DNA of 64,000 nt. It comes from Pseudomonas sp. 14P_8.1_Bac3 (GTDB lineage Bacteria; Pseudomonadota; Gammaproteobacteria; Pseudomonadales; Pseudomonadaceae). A model generated the notes under the pieces. The model had not been told where the DNA came from and ran no database searches. It saw only the letters and a list, made by a program, of their open reading frames with translations. How positions within the stretch are numbered: the first letter of the stretch is position 1; each line of letters opens with the position of its first letter. A program made the position numbers and the translations under genes. Location of the stretch: contig NZ_JANLOD010000026.1 in the NCBI RefSeq assembly GCF_025466085.1, positions 1 to 64,000 on the forward strand, written 5' to 3'. Positions 1 through 9,145 of the stretch are shown piece by piece.

Positions 1-21
1 ACCCGGCGATGGCGTTCACGC

Positions 22-1101
22 CTAGAGTTGATTGGCCACCGCCATGTTCACGAACCGGCTGTCGAATCGCAGCTTGATGTTGTTTTTGTCACCCAGGGTC
101 GAGCCATCGGCGAACTGCATGCCCACCGCATCGGCGCTGGTCGCCGCCTGGCCGAGCAAGCCTTTGGCAAAGGAAAACGTACGGACCTTGTCCATGGTCT
201 GGCGAATCGCATCGGAGTTGGCGAATGCAAACGCGCTGCCTGGCGTGTAGAAAAGCATGGTCTGGGTAAGTTGCTCCTCGTAGCCCTTCAGGTCCGTACC
301 CGAACGCTCAGCCATCGAGGTGCGTGCGGCCTTGGCCTGAGCGTCGTCGCCCGACATCAGTTGCAAGGTTTCAAACCACGCTCCGACCAACGCCTTGCCC
401 AGCTCCGGGTTGGCCTTCAGCGTCTCGGTGTTGACCGCCATCATGTCGATAATCTCGCCGGGGATTTCCTTCGAGGTGAATACCTGCACCGCGGTCGGCG
501 ATTGTTTCATGACCATGCTCAGCTGCGGGTTCCACAGCGCTGCCGCGGTCACGCCCGGCGTGGTGAATGAGGCCACGGCATCGGCGTCGGACGTGTTCAT
601 GATCTTGATGTCGCGCTGACTCAAGCCGTGAATGTCCAGCGCCCGGGACATCAGGTAATCCGACACCGACAGCTCGACCAGATTGACCTGCTGGCCCTTG
701 ATGTCGGCAAAGGTTTTGCCGTTCTTCAACACAATCGCATCGTTGCCATTGGAGTAGTCGCCGAGGATCAGTCCGGTGGTGTCGACGCCGTTTGCGCTGG
801 GAATGGTCAGCGCATCCATGTTGGTCATGCCACAGGCATCGAATGCACCGGCAGCGTACTGGTTGATCGACTCGATGTAGTCATTGAGTTGCACCAGTTC
901 GATCTTGATTCCGTATTTCTTCGCCCATTTGTCGATGATCCCGTGCTCACTGGCGTAGCCCCACGGCATCCAGCCGGAATAGATCGACCAGGCGACCTTG
1001 AATTCCTGTTTTTTCTCCGCCGCGGACACGCCGAAAGCCAGGAAAGACAGCGCCAGCAACACGGCTGCAAAACGATAAAACACACACGAGAATGCCTTCA
1101 T
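22..1101 (-). CDS. NMT1/SsuA-type ABC transporter substrate-binding protein (urea-carboxylase-associated type)
   Basis: Predicted periplasmic solute-binding protein of 359 residues. The first ~27 residues form a signal peptide (a positive start and a Leu/Ala-rich core ending FGVSAAEKK). The mature part has the NMT1/TauA-like type 2 binding fold. The stretch beginning FKVAWSIYSGWMPWGYA resembles the binding proteins annotated beside urea carboxylase, so the ligand may be urea, an amide or an amidine; this is inferred. The ATG has a GAGGT ribosome site. It is the last visible gene of a three-gene minus-strand operon, 40 bp after its neighbour. A permease and ATPase would be expected beyond the left edge of the window. 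Confidence 0.85.
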   Translation of the reverse strand: MKAFSCVFYRFAAVLLALSFLAFGVSAAEKKQEFKVAWSIYSGWMPWGYASEHGIIDKWAKKYGIKIELVQLNDYIESINQYAAGAFDACGMTNMDALTIPSANGVDTTGLILGDYSNGNDAIVLKNGKTFADIKGQQVNLVELSVSDYLMSRALDIHGLSQRDIKIMNTSDADAVASFTTPGVTAAALWNPQLSMVMKQSPTAVQVFTSKEIPGEIIDMMAVNTETLKANPELGKALVGAWFETLQLMSGDDAQAKAARTSMAERSGTDLKGYEEQLTQTMLFYTPGSAFAFANSDAIRQTMDKVRTFSFAKGLLGQAATSADAVGMQFADGSTLGDKNNIKLRFDSRFVNMAVANQL

Positions 1102-1141
1102 GGAAACCTCACGGGTTATGAAATGGGGTGCTGCATCGGGG

Positions 1142-2080
1142 TCAAACGAGCGGCTGGGTATAGCGGCTCAGTGTCTGGGATTCACGTTCGTACCATTGCG
1201 CGGCACGCTCGGTGAATCCGGTGGATGGCGTGTAGCTGATGTCGGGTTCCAGCGTGTCGATCACGAACAGGCGTTCACGGGCAATGCCACCCACCCGCAA
1301 CGATTGAACAACGTGCTTGCCGTCGTCGAGGCATTCGAAACCGTCCAGCGCGATCAAGGGCTGGCCGACACGCACCGCACGCGTCGATAACACGACGTTG
1401 AAGCCGGAATTCAGCGAACCGCTGGCCACCGATGTTTCGAAGTTGAAGGCTCGTTCGAGCCATTGCGGATCATCCCCGTTGCGCACGACCAGGTCCCGCA
1501 ACGGCAGATCACCCTCCAGCGGCTGGGCCCGCCCCAGCACCAGCGCCGCGTGATCACCGCAGACGATCAGGCCCCCGCCCCGGTGATACACGTCGCCGCT
1601 CTCCCGGGCTTTTTCTTCCAGCAATCGCAGGCCGATCAGCGGACCGGCGGCCGACGTTTGCAGGCGCCAGTCTTCGACATAAGCTCCGCTGGGTGAAAAC
1701 TCGATCATGCAGTTGCCGATCCGTTGCAACACGCCAGGTTCCGGCCAGCGGTTATGCAATTGAAAGGAGGTGTCGGTATGCCAGCTCAGCACATCGCCTT
1801 CCCACGCGCACAAGGCTTCCCATCCTTCGTAGTTGGCAAGCACCTGCAACTCTTCGGCGCTGTAATCCGGCAAGGATTTGACCGGCACCTGGTGAATCTC
1901 CAGCGGCAGGCGCAAGTCGATGGTGAAGTTGCGGCTCTGGAACCAGCAGACGTGGGTGCGCGCATCGGTCAGGCCGTTGGCGAAACTGATGGAATGGCGC
2001 TTATAGAAACCCAGCATCCAGTCGGGAACGCCCTGCGCCGGTTGCTGCGGGTAGTGTGCAACGAGATCGAGAAGGTGCAT
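1142..2080 (-). CDS. Conserved protein of unknown function, in operon with an IPNS-like oxygenase
   Basis: 312 residues, not recognised. I chose the ATG at 2080 because GGGGGAGG lies just upstream, inside the end of the preceding gene, and only 1 bp separates that gene's TGA from this ATG. A longer reading from 2134 would overlap that gene. The protein has no signal peptide or membrane segment. It is rich in Trp and in short beta-like stretches (for example WHTDTSFQLHNRWPEPG and SPSGAYVEDWRLQ), which could be a lipocalin-like or beta-barrel fold; that is only an impression. Strict coupling to a 2-oxoglutarate oxygenase and a solute-binding gene suggests a role in handling the same small nitrogen compound. 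Confidence 0.75.
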   Translation of the reverse strand: MHLLDLVAHYPQQPAQGVPDWMLGFYKRHSISFANGLTDARTHVCWFQSRNFTIDLRLPLEIHQVPVKSLPDYSAEELQVLANYEGWEALCAWEGDVLSWHTDTSFQLHNRWPEPGVLQRIGNCMIEFSPSGAYVEDWRLQTSAAGPLIGLRLLEEKARESGDVYHRGGGLIVCGDHAALVLGRAQPLEGDLPLRDLVVRNGDDPQWLERAFNFETSVASGSLNSGFNVVLSTRAVRVGQPLIALDGFECLDDGKHVVQSLRVGGIARERLFVIDTLEPDISYTPSTGFTERAAQWYERESQTLSRYTQPLV

Positions 2081-2081
2081 G

Positions 2082-3131
2082 TCAAACCTCCCCCGCAATG
2101 GCCGCGCGACCGAATGACGACAACCCCTTGGCACCGGTCGGCAAGCTCAACTCACCCGTCGCCAGTCGCTGCTTGAGATAACGGAAGGTCTGCAGGGTTT
2201 GCGCATAGAGGTGATCGCCGCAGTTGACCGGTTCGTAGCGGCTTGGCGCTGCCGGATCCAGCAACTGCGCAATAGGCTCGATGACCGTGTCGTAGTCACA
2301 GGCACAAAACATCGGGAAGGCGTAACGCTCCTCACCGACCTTGCGTACCCGATGCGCTGTAGCAATGTAAGTGCCGTTGCTCAGCACCTCCATCATGTCG
2401 CCGATATTGATGACAAATGCACCTTCAACCAACGGCACGTCAATCCACTGCCCTGCCCCGTTAAGCACCTCGAGGCCCGGCGCGGTCGGCAGCAGGATGG
2501 TGAAGCATTCGTAGTCGGTGTGAGCGCCGATCCCCGGCCGGTCCTGCACCCCATCCGGTGAGAACGGATAGTGGATCAGCCGCAGCTGACTTGGCGGGTG
2601 GTTGACCCGTTGGCTGATCGCATTTTCCGGCAGGCCCAACGCCAGGGCGAAGCCCTTGAACAACGTCATGCTCAGGCTGAACACCGCATCGTAGTAGGCC
2701 TTGATGTCCTCCTTGAAGCCGGGCAATGTCGGCCAGCGATTCGCGCCCAACATGGGCCGGCGCCCCTCTGGCCTCAGGTAATCGAAGCCGACATCAAACG
2801 CTTCCTTGTGGTCGATGCTGCCTTCGACAAATTGCTCTTCGCCTTCGGGCACATAGCCGCTGTGATTGCTCGACAGACCGATGTAGTCCTGCAACTTGCG
2901 TTCAAGCGGCTGCGCGAAGTATTCCGCGGCGCGCGTCTTCAGCCGGTGGATGACCCGTGGATCGATACCGTGCCCGGTCACATACAGAAACCCCGCTTGC
3001 GAGGCGGCGTGCCCCAGGGCAGCGGCAGCTTCGGCGCGGTCGGCCAGGCTTGCGGAGAAAAGCCCGCGAATGTCCACGAGGGGAAGGCGCTGGAATGCGG
3101 AGTGTGGGGTGTTTCGAGGCGTGGGCGCCAT
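2082..3131 (-). CDS. Isopenicillin N synthase-like 2-oxoglutarate/Fe(II) oxygenase
   Basis: 349-residue cytosolic dioxygenase of the IPNS/DIOX-N superfamily. The DIOX-N part (about 15-130) is followed by the double-stranded beta-helix domain. The iron ligands are visible as H204 and D206 (GAHTDYECF) and H260 (TAHRV). R269 in RYAFPMF is the likely 2-oxoglutarate carboxylate anchor; the usual RxS is RYA here. The start ATG is preceded by AGGAGG. It is the first gene of the operon with the unknown protein and the NMT1-type binding protein, so it probably oxidises the imported compound or a product of it. The substrate cannot be read from the sequence. Confidence 0.88.
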   Translation of the reverse strand: MAPTPRNTPHSAFQRLPLVDIRGLFSASLADRAEAAAALGHAASQAGFLYVTGHGIDPRVIHRLKTRAAEYFAQPLERKLQDYIGLSSNHSGYVPEGEEQFVEGSIDHKEAFDVGFDYLRPEGRRPMLGANRWPTLPGFKEDIKAYYDAVFSLSMTLFKGFALALGLPENAISQRVNHPPSQLRLIHYPFSPDGVQDRPGIGAHTDYECFTILLPTAPGLEVLNGAGQWIDVPLVEGAFVINIGDMMEVLSNGTYIATAHRVRKVGEERYAFPMFCACDYDTVIEPIAQLLDPAAPSRYEPVNCGDHLYAQTLQTFRYLKQRLATGELSLPTGAKGLSSFGRAAIAGEV

Positions 3132-3394
3132 AAGTAACCTCCTGATGATTAGTCAAAATGTCACCTGGTCGTCCAGATATCGCGTAGCCGTGAGGCCTCC
3201 GGGTCGTCCCGGATCAAGCGCACCGAGAAAGGTGCATGAGGGAGTCAGCAAGGTACGTGCCACGTCCTGGAAAACTGCGTGCGCTGGTTTATCCCATTGA
3301 TTTGCCAAGGGCCGGCGATGGGCCGACCCGCTGCAGTTGCCCCGTTTGTGATTGCCCTCACGGCACCAGAATGGGGCCGTGCGCCGTTCGGAGG

Positions 3395-4015
3395 CTACTT
3401 GGCTGAACCGTCCTTGGGCTTGTAGAACAGGAACCGCCCGATCGCGGCGGTCTTGATGTATTTACTGGCCCAGTCCGGCTTGACGTTCTTGTCATGAAAA
3501 TACATCGCGCCCCGGGTTCGATCCTTGAGTTGTTTGTTCAACGCCTTGCGCGCGATTTCCTTGGCCAGCGTGTATTGCGCCTCTTCCTGTACCTGATCGG
3601 AACGCCCGTCGCACCACCACGAAAACTGGCAACTCTTGCTCTCCGAACCTTGCTTGACCACTCCGCACACCTTATCGGGAAAACCTTCATGGCCCAGGCG
3701 ATTCATGACCACGCTGGCAACCGCTTCCATCTCGGCCGTTTCCCGGCCTTTGGCTTCCCAGTAAATGGAACGGGCCAGACAGGTGATGGCGTCGTCCAGC
3801 GGTGCTGTGCCTGCGGGGTCAACCGCCTGTACTTCGGTGGTGGTAATGGTTTCGGTTTTGGGCACCGGCACATCAGTGCCCTTGTCGGCCGCTTTCTGCT
3901 CCAGAACGACGGCTTTGTCCTCGGCCGCTTTCTTTTGCTGTTCCGGCTCCGCCGCCATCGCCAGACTGCCGATAAGGGTTATTGCCAGGCAGGTTACAGT
4001 CCAGATGAATCGCAT
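3395..4015 (-). CDS. SleB-like cell wall hydrolase (Hydrolase_2 domain)
   Basis: 206 residues with an N-terminal signal peptide (about 1-21, ending SLAMAAEP), then a Lys/Glu/Thr-rich linker to about residue 75, then a SleB/CwlJ-like domain. Diagnostic stretches are CLARSIYWEAKGRE with its conserved catalytic Glu, AVASVVMNRL, CQFSWWCDG and GAMYFHDKNVKPDWA. The family hydrolyses peptidoglycan in spore formers; in pseudomonads it is a periplasmic or envelope protein of uncertain role. It stands alone and is divergent from the CAP-domain gene. The ribosome site is AAGGGG. Confidence 0.88.
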   Translation of the reverse strand: MRFIWTVTCLAITLIGSLAMAAEPEQQKKAAEDKAVVLEQKAADKGTDVPVPKTETITTTEVQAVDPAGTAPLDDAITCLARSIYWEAKGRETAEMEAVASVVMNRLGHEGFPDKVCGVVKQGSESKSCQFSWWCDGRSDQVQEEAQYTLAKEIARKALNKQLKDRTRGAMYFHDKNVKPDWASKYIKTAAIGRFLFYKPKDGSAK

Positions 4016-4215
4016 GATCGCCCCTTCTGAGTGAGCCGGATTTGAGCTGAAGACATCAGTACCGCAGCGCGCCAGCGTGGCGGGCTGGCTTGATTGTAGT
4101 AGCCAAAATTCTTTCCGGCCGACAGCCGCTAAACTTCAGTTCGGCGCGAAAAGGCATTGCGCGCCCGGGGGTGAAATCGCGCATCATGGGCGCAGTCCGA
4201 TCAAGGGAGATTTCC

Positions 4216-5067
4216 ATGCGTGTCCTGTCATCCGCTTTACGCCTTGCCACGTTGTCATTGGGTTTGTTGTTCGCCGCGAATGCGCTGGCGGTTGACGAGA
4301 AACAGCTGATCGACGCGATCAACGTCTACCGCAGTCAAGTCCAGCGGTGCGCGGGTGAGGTGTCGGCGGAACTGCCGCCGCTGGCCGGTGATCCACGGCT
4401 GGCGCTGTCTGCCACCAGCGTCATCAATCTGCAGCAGGCCATGGTGACGGCGGGTTATCCAATGAAGAATGTGCAGGCGATCAGCCTGTCCGGGCCCCGT
4501 GATGCGGCCTCGGCGATGAAGGCGATCCAGGAGAGCTTCTGCCAGATCGTGCTGGACCCGCAATTCGTCGACATCGGCGTGAGCCGCCAGGACCGTGACT
4601 GGCGCATTGTCCTGGCACGCCCGCTGCTGAGCGCGCGGCTGGGCGACTGGCAGGCGGAAGGTCAGAAATTGCTGGCCGAACTCAACATCGCACGCGGCCG
4701 TCCGCAGCAGTGCGGTACCCAGGCGTTCGCCGCCGCCCCGCCGCTGACCTGGAACGCCACGCTGGCAACAGCGGCCGAAGAACATTCGCGCTCCATGGCC
4801 AACAACAATTACTTCGATCACAAGGACCGCGATGGCCGCACGCCGGGTGACCGCGCGGAACTGGCGGGTTACAGCGCCCAGCTGATCGGCGAGAACATCG
4901 CCGCCGGGCAAGACACCGTGCGCCGCGTGGTCGATGGCTGGGTCGCCAGCCCAGGTCATTGCGCCAACCTGATGAACCCGCAGTTCCAGGAGCTGGGCGC
5001 GGCGTATGCGGTGGATCCGAAGAGCGATTCGGGGATTTACTGGACGGCGATGTTCGGTACGCCGTGA
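4216..5067 (+). CDS. Secreted CAP-domain (SCP/PR1-like) protein
   Basis: 283 residues. I start at 4216 because AGGGAGA sits 6 bp upstream and the protein then opens with a clean signal peptide (about 22 residues, ending NALAVDEK). The N-terminal half has no recognised domain but ends in a region that may be a degenerate partner domain. The C-terminal ~130 residues are a CAP domain: AAEEHSRSMANNNYFDHKDRDG, GENIAAG, VVDGWVASPGHCANLMNPQFQELGAAY. The His and Glu residues of the CAP cavity are present. Periplasmic or secreted; bacterial CAP proteins have varied and mostly undefined roles. Confidence 0.88.
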   Translation: MRVLSSALRLATLSLGLLFAANALAVDEKQLIDAINVYRSQVQRCAGEVSAELPPLAGDPRLALSATSVINLQQAMVTAGYPMKNVQAISLSGPRDAASAMKAIQESFCQIVLDPQFVDIGVSRQDRDWRIVLARPLLSARLGDWQAEGQKLLAELNIARGRPQQCGTQAFAAAPPLTWNATLATAAEEHSRSMANNNYFDHKDRDGRTPGDRAELAGYSAQLIGENIAAGQDTVRRVVDGWVASPGHCANLMNPQFQELGAAYAVDPKSDSGIYWTAMFGTP

Positions 5068-5252
5068 CCGGTAGCGCCTGGCTTGTCGATGATGGCGCCC
5101 TATTCTGCCTATGGCCGGGCGCCGTCATCGACTCGGTCGATTACCCGGTCATCCATAGTGATTGGACGCCCCCGCCAGGTTGCTCATAGCCTGCGCGCAT
5201 TCAATTCGTCAACAGCGCCCTTCAACGTGGGCGCCTGCGCAGGCAAAGCACC

Positions 5253-6152
5253 ATGATCGTCCGTCCCAAACCCAACCTGATCAACATCCTCACCTCGCTC
5301 AAGGGCTCGATTGCCAAGAAGATCGCGCTGCGCTGCGCGATGGTGACGCTGTTGGCTTCGATCATCGTGCTCGTGGAGACCCTGCACCCGAACTCCTTTG
5401 CCAAGGTCAACGCTACGCCGTTCACGCTGCTCGGCCTGTCGCTGTCGATTTTCATGAGTTTTCGCAACAACGCCTGTTACGACCGCTGGTACGAAGCCCG
5501 CAAGGCCTGGGGCGACGTGATGGTGGCGATCCGTTCGATGATCCGCGAAACCCAGGTCGTCAAGGATCCGCAGCAACGGCAGATCCTCCTGCACAACCTC
5601 TGCGGATTCGCCCATGCGCTGAACGCCCGGTTGCATAAAAAAGATGAACTGGAGGCGGCTGGCAACTGGCTGGCACCCAAGCCTGACGCCAACGCGCCGG
5701 ATGTCAGCGGGCGCATTCTCAACCACGTAGGCCAGCAATGTTCGGCGCTTGGCGAATCCGGGGCCATCAGTGAATGGCGCTACACGCTCATGGCCAACCA
5801 CCTGACCAGCCTGACCCATTCCCAGGCCGTCTGCGAACGGATCAAACACACGCCACTGCCCTTCGCCTACACCCTGCTGCTGCACCGGACCACCTACCTG
5901 TTCTGCATTCTGTTGCCCTTCGTCATGGCCGAACCGCTGGGCTGGCTGACGCCTGTGTTCACCGCCATCGTCAGCTACACCTTCTTCGGCCTGGACGCGA
6001 TTGGCGATGAACTCGAGGATCCGTTCGGACAGGACGAAAACGACCTGCCGACCTATGCAATCGTGCGCAACATCGAGCGCGAAGTCCTCGCGGCGCTGGG
6101 TGCAACGCAACTTCCCCCAGCGTTAGAGCCGGTCGACTTTGTGTTGAGCTGA
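5253..6152 (+). CDS. Bestrophin family anion channel-like membrane protein
   Basis: 299 residues matching the bacterial bestrophin/UPF0187 (YneE-like) family. The N-terminal segment is followed by hydrophobic helices (about 28-50 and 52-70). The family signature stretch FMSFRNNACYDRWYEARKAWG comes next. Further helices lie at about 208-255, and an acidic run DELEDPFGQDENDLP corresponds to the Ca-clasp region of animal bestrophins. Bacterial members form pentameric ion channels in the inner membrane. It is monocistronic, with a modest CAGGCA ribosome site 10 bp before the ATG. Confidence 0.9.
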   Translation: MIVRPKPNLINILTSLKGSIAKKIALRCAMVTLLASIIVLVETLHPNSFAKVNATPFTLLGLSLSIFMSFRNNACYDRWYEARKAWGDVMVAIRSMIRETQVVKDPQQRQILLHNLCGFAHALNARLHKKDELEAAGNWLAPKPDANAPDVSGRILNHVGQQCSALGESGAISEWRYTLMANHLTSLTHSQAVCERIKHTPLPFAYTLLLHRTTYLFCILLPFVMAEPLGWLTPVFTAIVSYTFFGLDAIGDELEDPFGQDENDLPTYAIVRNIEREVLAALGATQLPPALEPVDFVLS

Positions 6153-6460
6153 GGCACCGCGTTAACAGTCCGCGCCGAAAGACGTGCGGCTCCCCGTCCA
6201 GTTATCAATTTCCTCGATCTTTCACATCATGAAGCCGAATTTTTTATTTTCCTGCGGCATCGGCAAGATGGCGCCATATCCAATAATTCGGGCGATCGTT
6301 TCATGAACATAAATTTTGCATTTGCATGCTTGATCGTGGTGTCGTTTGCGATCGCGTTGGGGCACGGTTGATCCCGCCAGCCTGCGGACCTCTTCTGCAA
6401 CATTTTCGAGGTGCGGATCTGTTTCCTCGAGGAGCAGCTGTTTCCTGAACAGAGCAACCG
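6153..6460. other. Intergenic region without a confident gene
   Basis: 308 bp between the convergent bestrophin and sulfatase genes. It is visibly more AT-rich than its surroundings at 6200-6330. The only coding possibility is a 22-codon plus-strand reading frame (6303-6371) for a hydrophobic, single-helix peptide, without a ribosome site. I see no clear terminator hairpin with a T-run. Confidence 0.5.
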
Positions 6461-8500
6461 TTAATCCACCCGCACGTTTCGATACAACATCAGACGCGAA
6501 CTCTCATGCAGCCCCCGCGTCAGTTCCACCAAACGCTTGAATTCCTCGGGATTCTGCTCGGCGATATCGTCCGTCGGCGTCGCGGACGCCAGGTCGTGCA
6601 ACGTCGGTGAGCTGCCATCATGCTGCATTTGCAGCAAGTGATGCCGGGTCACGCCACCGATCAGCGGGAAGGTGCCTTCACGCAGCACCAGCGGCACGAC
6701 GCGTTCGCCTTCCGGCGCCGGTTGCTGGATATCCCGCCCCATCGCACCATGGGTAAACGGCATGCCAGCCATGCCGGCCACCGTCGGCAACAAATCCGCC
6801 AGCCCCACGGCCTCGTCGATCACCTTGGGCTGCAGCAGCCCGGGCGCGTGGATCAGCATCGGCACGTTGTTGCTTTCCAGGCCCAATTGCTCGAAGGCCG
6901 GCGCCATATGCGGAATCTGGCTGATGCGGGTGTTGTGGTCGCCAAAGAACACGAAGATTGTGTTGTCGTAGTAACCGCCCGCCTTTGCGATCTCCATCAA
7001 CCGGCCGATATTGAAGTCCAGCAGGCGCACGGCGTTGTACTGCTCGACGCTGCGCGACCCGGCGGCCTGCACCTGTTCCACGGTCAGGTGGTCGACCTTG
7101 AAGCCGTCATTGTCCTTGGGGATGGTGAATGGACGGTGATTGCCGGAGGTTTGCAGGTAGGCAAAGAATGGCTGGCCCTTGGGCAGATCGCGAATGATCC
7201 GGTCACTCTCCTTGAACAAGTCCAGGTCCGAGATGCCCCACACATCGACCAGCGGCGAGCGCCAGTCGCTTTCGTCATACAGCCGCACGCCGTCGATGCT
7301 TTGGCGGATGAGCGCGTTGATGTTCGCCCAACCGGCGTTGCCGCCAATCATGTAGAGCTTTTGGTAGTCGGTGAATGAGTTGATCAAGGTGTGCTGGCGA
7401 GTGATCAGCGGATTGCGCGTGGCCGTTTCCTGACGGGTGACGTCGGGCACGCCGGTGACGCTGGCCCACACCGTCTTGGCGGTGCCGGTCACCGGCACGT
7501 AGAAGTGCTTGAAGAACCAGCTCTGGCCGGCGAGGCGATCTATGTTCGGTGTCGGGTTCAACGGATTGCCGTAGGCACCGACGGCGCTGGTGCCCAGCGA
7601 CTCGAGCATGACGAAGATGACGTTGGGCGGACGCGCTCCCGATGCCTTATAGGGCTGCGCGGCTTGATGACGTTCGAAGGTCAGGGTTTGCGGGTCCGGT
7701 TGCTCCACGCCGAGATAGCGGGCCACTGCCGGGTAATGCTGGCGCACTTGCGCTTCGTCGAATTGCGACTGGCCGACCTTGAGCGTGTCATAGAGAAAGA
7801 TCACCGGGTTGAGTCCCAATGCGGCGATCTGACTGTTGCCGGAAAAAAACGCATCGCTCCAGCGCAACGGCACCGGGTTCTGCACGTTGAGGTTTTCGAC
7901 CCGGCCCAGCAATGCCAGTAGCACAGCGACCACGCCGAGCCCCGCGCCGAAGGCGACCGAAGAGCGGCGAACCGCCGTCGGCTCGCGGTCCAGGGTCAGG
8001 CGTTCCAGCCGGATCAGGCCGTAGAACCACAGCGCGACCACGGCCAGCCAACCGGCGGTGATCCACAGTACCGGATAGGTTTGCCAGACCATTTGCCGGG
8101 AGATCTGCGCGTCCTCCAGATAACGCAGCACGGTGGCGTTGATCCGTACGCCCAGGTAGGCGTAGTGGCCAAAATCGACGATGTACACCAGGCCCACAAC
8201 GCCCAATGCCAGCAGCAGGTAGAACCTCGCCAGCCCACGCAGCGCTGGCGTACGCAACAGATTCCAGCGCGGCAGCCACGCCAGCAAGGCGAGCGGCAGC
8301 ATCAGCAACACCGCCAAGCGCAGGTCGAAACGCAGGCCGATACCCAGCGTCTCAAGCCACTGCGGGTTGTCCGCCATGGCCCGGATATCGACCCCGGAAA
8401 ATCCGAGCACGAACACCAGCCTGAGCATGGCAAACAGCAAAAACATCAAACCGATCGCGCCAGCACCGTAGCGCAGGCGTCGTGATTGCAACCAACCCAT
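6461..8500 (-). CDS. LTA synthase family / MdoB-like membrane sulfatase-fold transferase
   Basis: 679 residues. About five N-terminal transmembrane helices fill residues 1-185. They are followed by a periplasmic sulfatase-fold domain starting NVIFVMLESLG (metal-binding Glu). It continues with PNIDRLAGQSWFFKHFYVPVTGTAKTVWASVTG, which contains the presumed Thr nucleophile, and FVFFGDHNTR with the metal-binding Asp and His. This architecture belongs to lipoteichoic acid synthase and phosphoglycerol or phosphoethanolamine transferases. In a Gram-negative it probably decorates a periplasmic glucan or lipid with a phospho-head group (inferred). It is the last gene of the run starting at 11302, 27 bp after the membrane protein, with an AGAGG ribosome site. 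Confidence 0.88.
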   Translation of the reverse strand: MGWLQSRRLRYGAGAIGLMFLLFAMLRLVFVLGFSGVDIRAMADNPQWLETLGIGLRFDLRLAVLLMLPLALLAWLPRWNLLRTPALRGLARFYLLLALGVVGLVYIVDFGHYAYLGVRINATVLRYLEDAQISRQMVWQTYPVLWITAGWLAVVALWFYGLIRLERLTLDREPTAVRRSSVAFGAGLGVVAVLLALLGRVENLNVQNPVPLRWSDAFFSGNSQIAALGLNPVIFLYDTLKVGQSQFDEAQVRQHYPAVARYLGVEQPDPQTLTFERHQAAQPYKASGARPPNVIFVMLESLGTSAVGAYGNPLNPTPNIDRLAGQSWFFKHFYVPVTGTAKTVWASVTGVPDVTRQETATRNPLITRQHTLINSFTDYQKLYMIGGNAGWANINALIRQSIDGVRLYDESDWRSPLVDVWGISDLDLFKESDRIIRDLPKGQPFFAYLQTSGNHRPFTIPKDNDGFKVDHLTVEQVQAAGSRSVEQYNAVRLLDFNIGRLMEIAKAGGYYDNTIFVFFGDHNTRISQIPHMAPAFEQLGLESNNVPMLIHAPGLLQPKVIDEAVGLADLLPTVAGMAGMPFTHGAMGRDIQQPAPEGERVVPLVLREGTFPLIGGVTRHHLLQMQHDGSSPTLHDLASATPTDDIAEQNPEEFKRLVELTRGLHESSRLMLYRNVRVD

Positions 8501-8527
8501 CGTTTACCTCTGTGTTGTGTGAGCGCG

Positions 8528-9145
8528 TCAGCTGTTCAAGGAGGGTTTCAGGACCGTGCGCGCCGGGCGAATCCGGCGCCAGGCAGCCATCGCCAAAAGC
8601 CTCGAACCGGCCAGCACGCAGTACCCCGCCAACAGCGGGTCGATCAGATAATCCCAGTAATTCTCTGACGCCTTGAGCCGCAGCGCGAACGCCAGCGTGC
8701 CAGCCGCCAGCATCCACACGCCCAGTGCGTTGCGCAGCCACAACAGCGACAACGCCGCCAGTCCGGTGAGCACAATCATCGGGCGCGGGTTGAAACCCCA
8801 GCGGTACGGGTCGAAATACGTCACGCCCAGCGTGGCCGGATACAGCATCAGGCCGAACACGGCAAACACCAGCAGCACCTGACTGCGATGTATCCGCTTC
8901 AACGGCTGGACCACCCCGAGGCGCAGCAAGCCCGCCCAACCCAGAAACATCAGGGTGCTGATCGCCAGGTCATCGGTGAAGCTGCGCGCATACGCCGCGA
9001 GCGACAGGCCATCGACAGGCATGAAACTGACCAGCGCCAGCACCGGCAACAGCCAGGGGCGCCAGGACGCGGTGAAGTTGAACGACCCCAGCAGCGCAAA
9101 AAGCACCAGGGTGAAACTCAGGTGGGCTTGCCAGAGAGGTAGCAT
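8528..9145 (-). CDS. Integral membrane protein of unknown function
   Basis: 205 residues with about six hydrophobic helices and no motif I recognise. Its start codon overlaps the stop of the upstream sialidase-fold gene (TGATG), which indicates translational coupling. The downstream LTA-synthase-like gene follows after 27 bp. It is therefore probably a partner in the same envelope process, for example a membrane carrier or scaffold. The C-terminus is basic and cytosolic by charge. Confidence 0.75.
   Translation of the reverse strand: MLPLWQAHLSFTLVLFALLGSFNFTASWRPWLLPVLALVSFMPVDGLSLAAYARSFTDDLAISTLMFLGWAGLLRLGVVQPLKRIHRSQVLLVFAVFGLMLYPATLGVTYFDPYRWGFNPRPMIVLTGLAALSLLWLRNALGVWMLAAGTLAFALRLKASENYWDYLIDPLLAGYCVLAGSRLLAMAAWRRIRPARTVLKPSLNS

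Noticed and set aside
28..570. Long plus-strand frames opposite the solute-binding gene
   Set aside because: They are His/Arg-rich translations of the antisense strand in high-GC DNA, with no ribosome site or recognisable domain.
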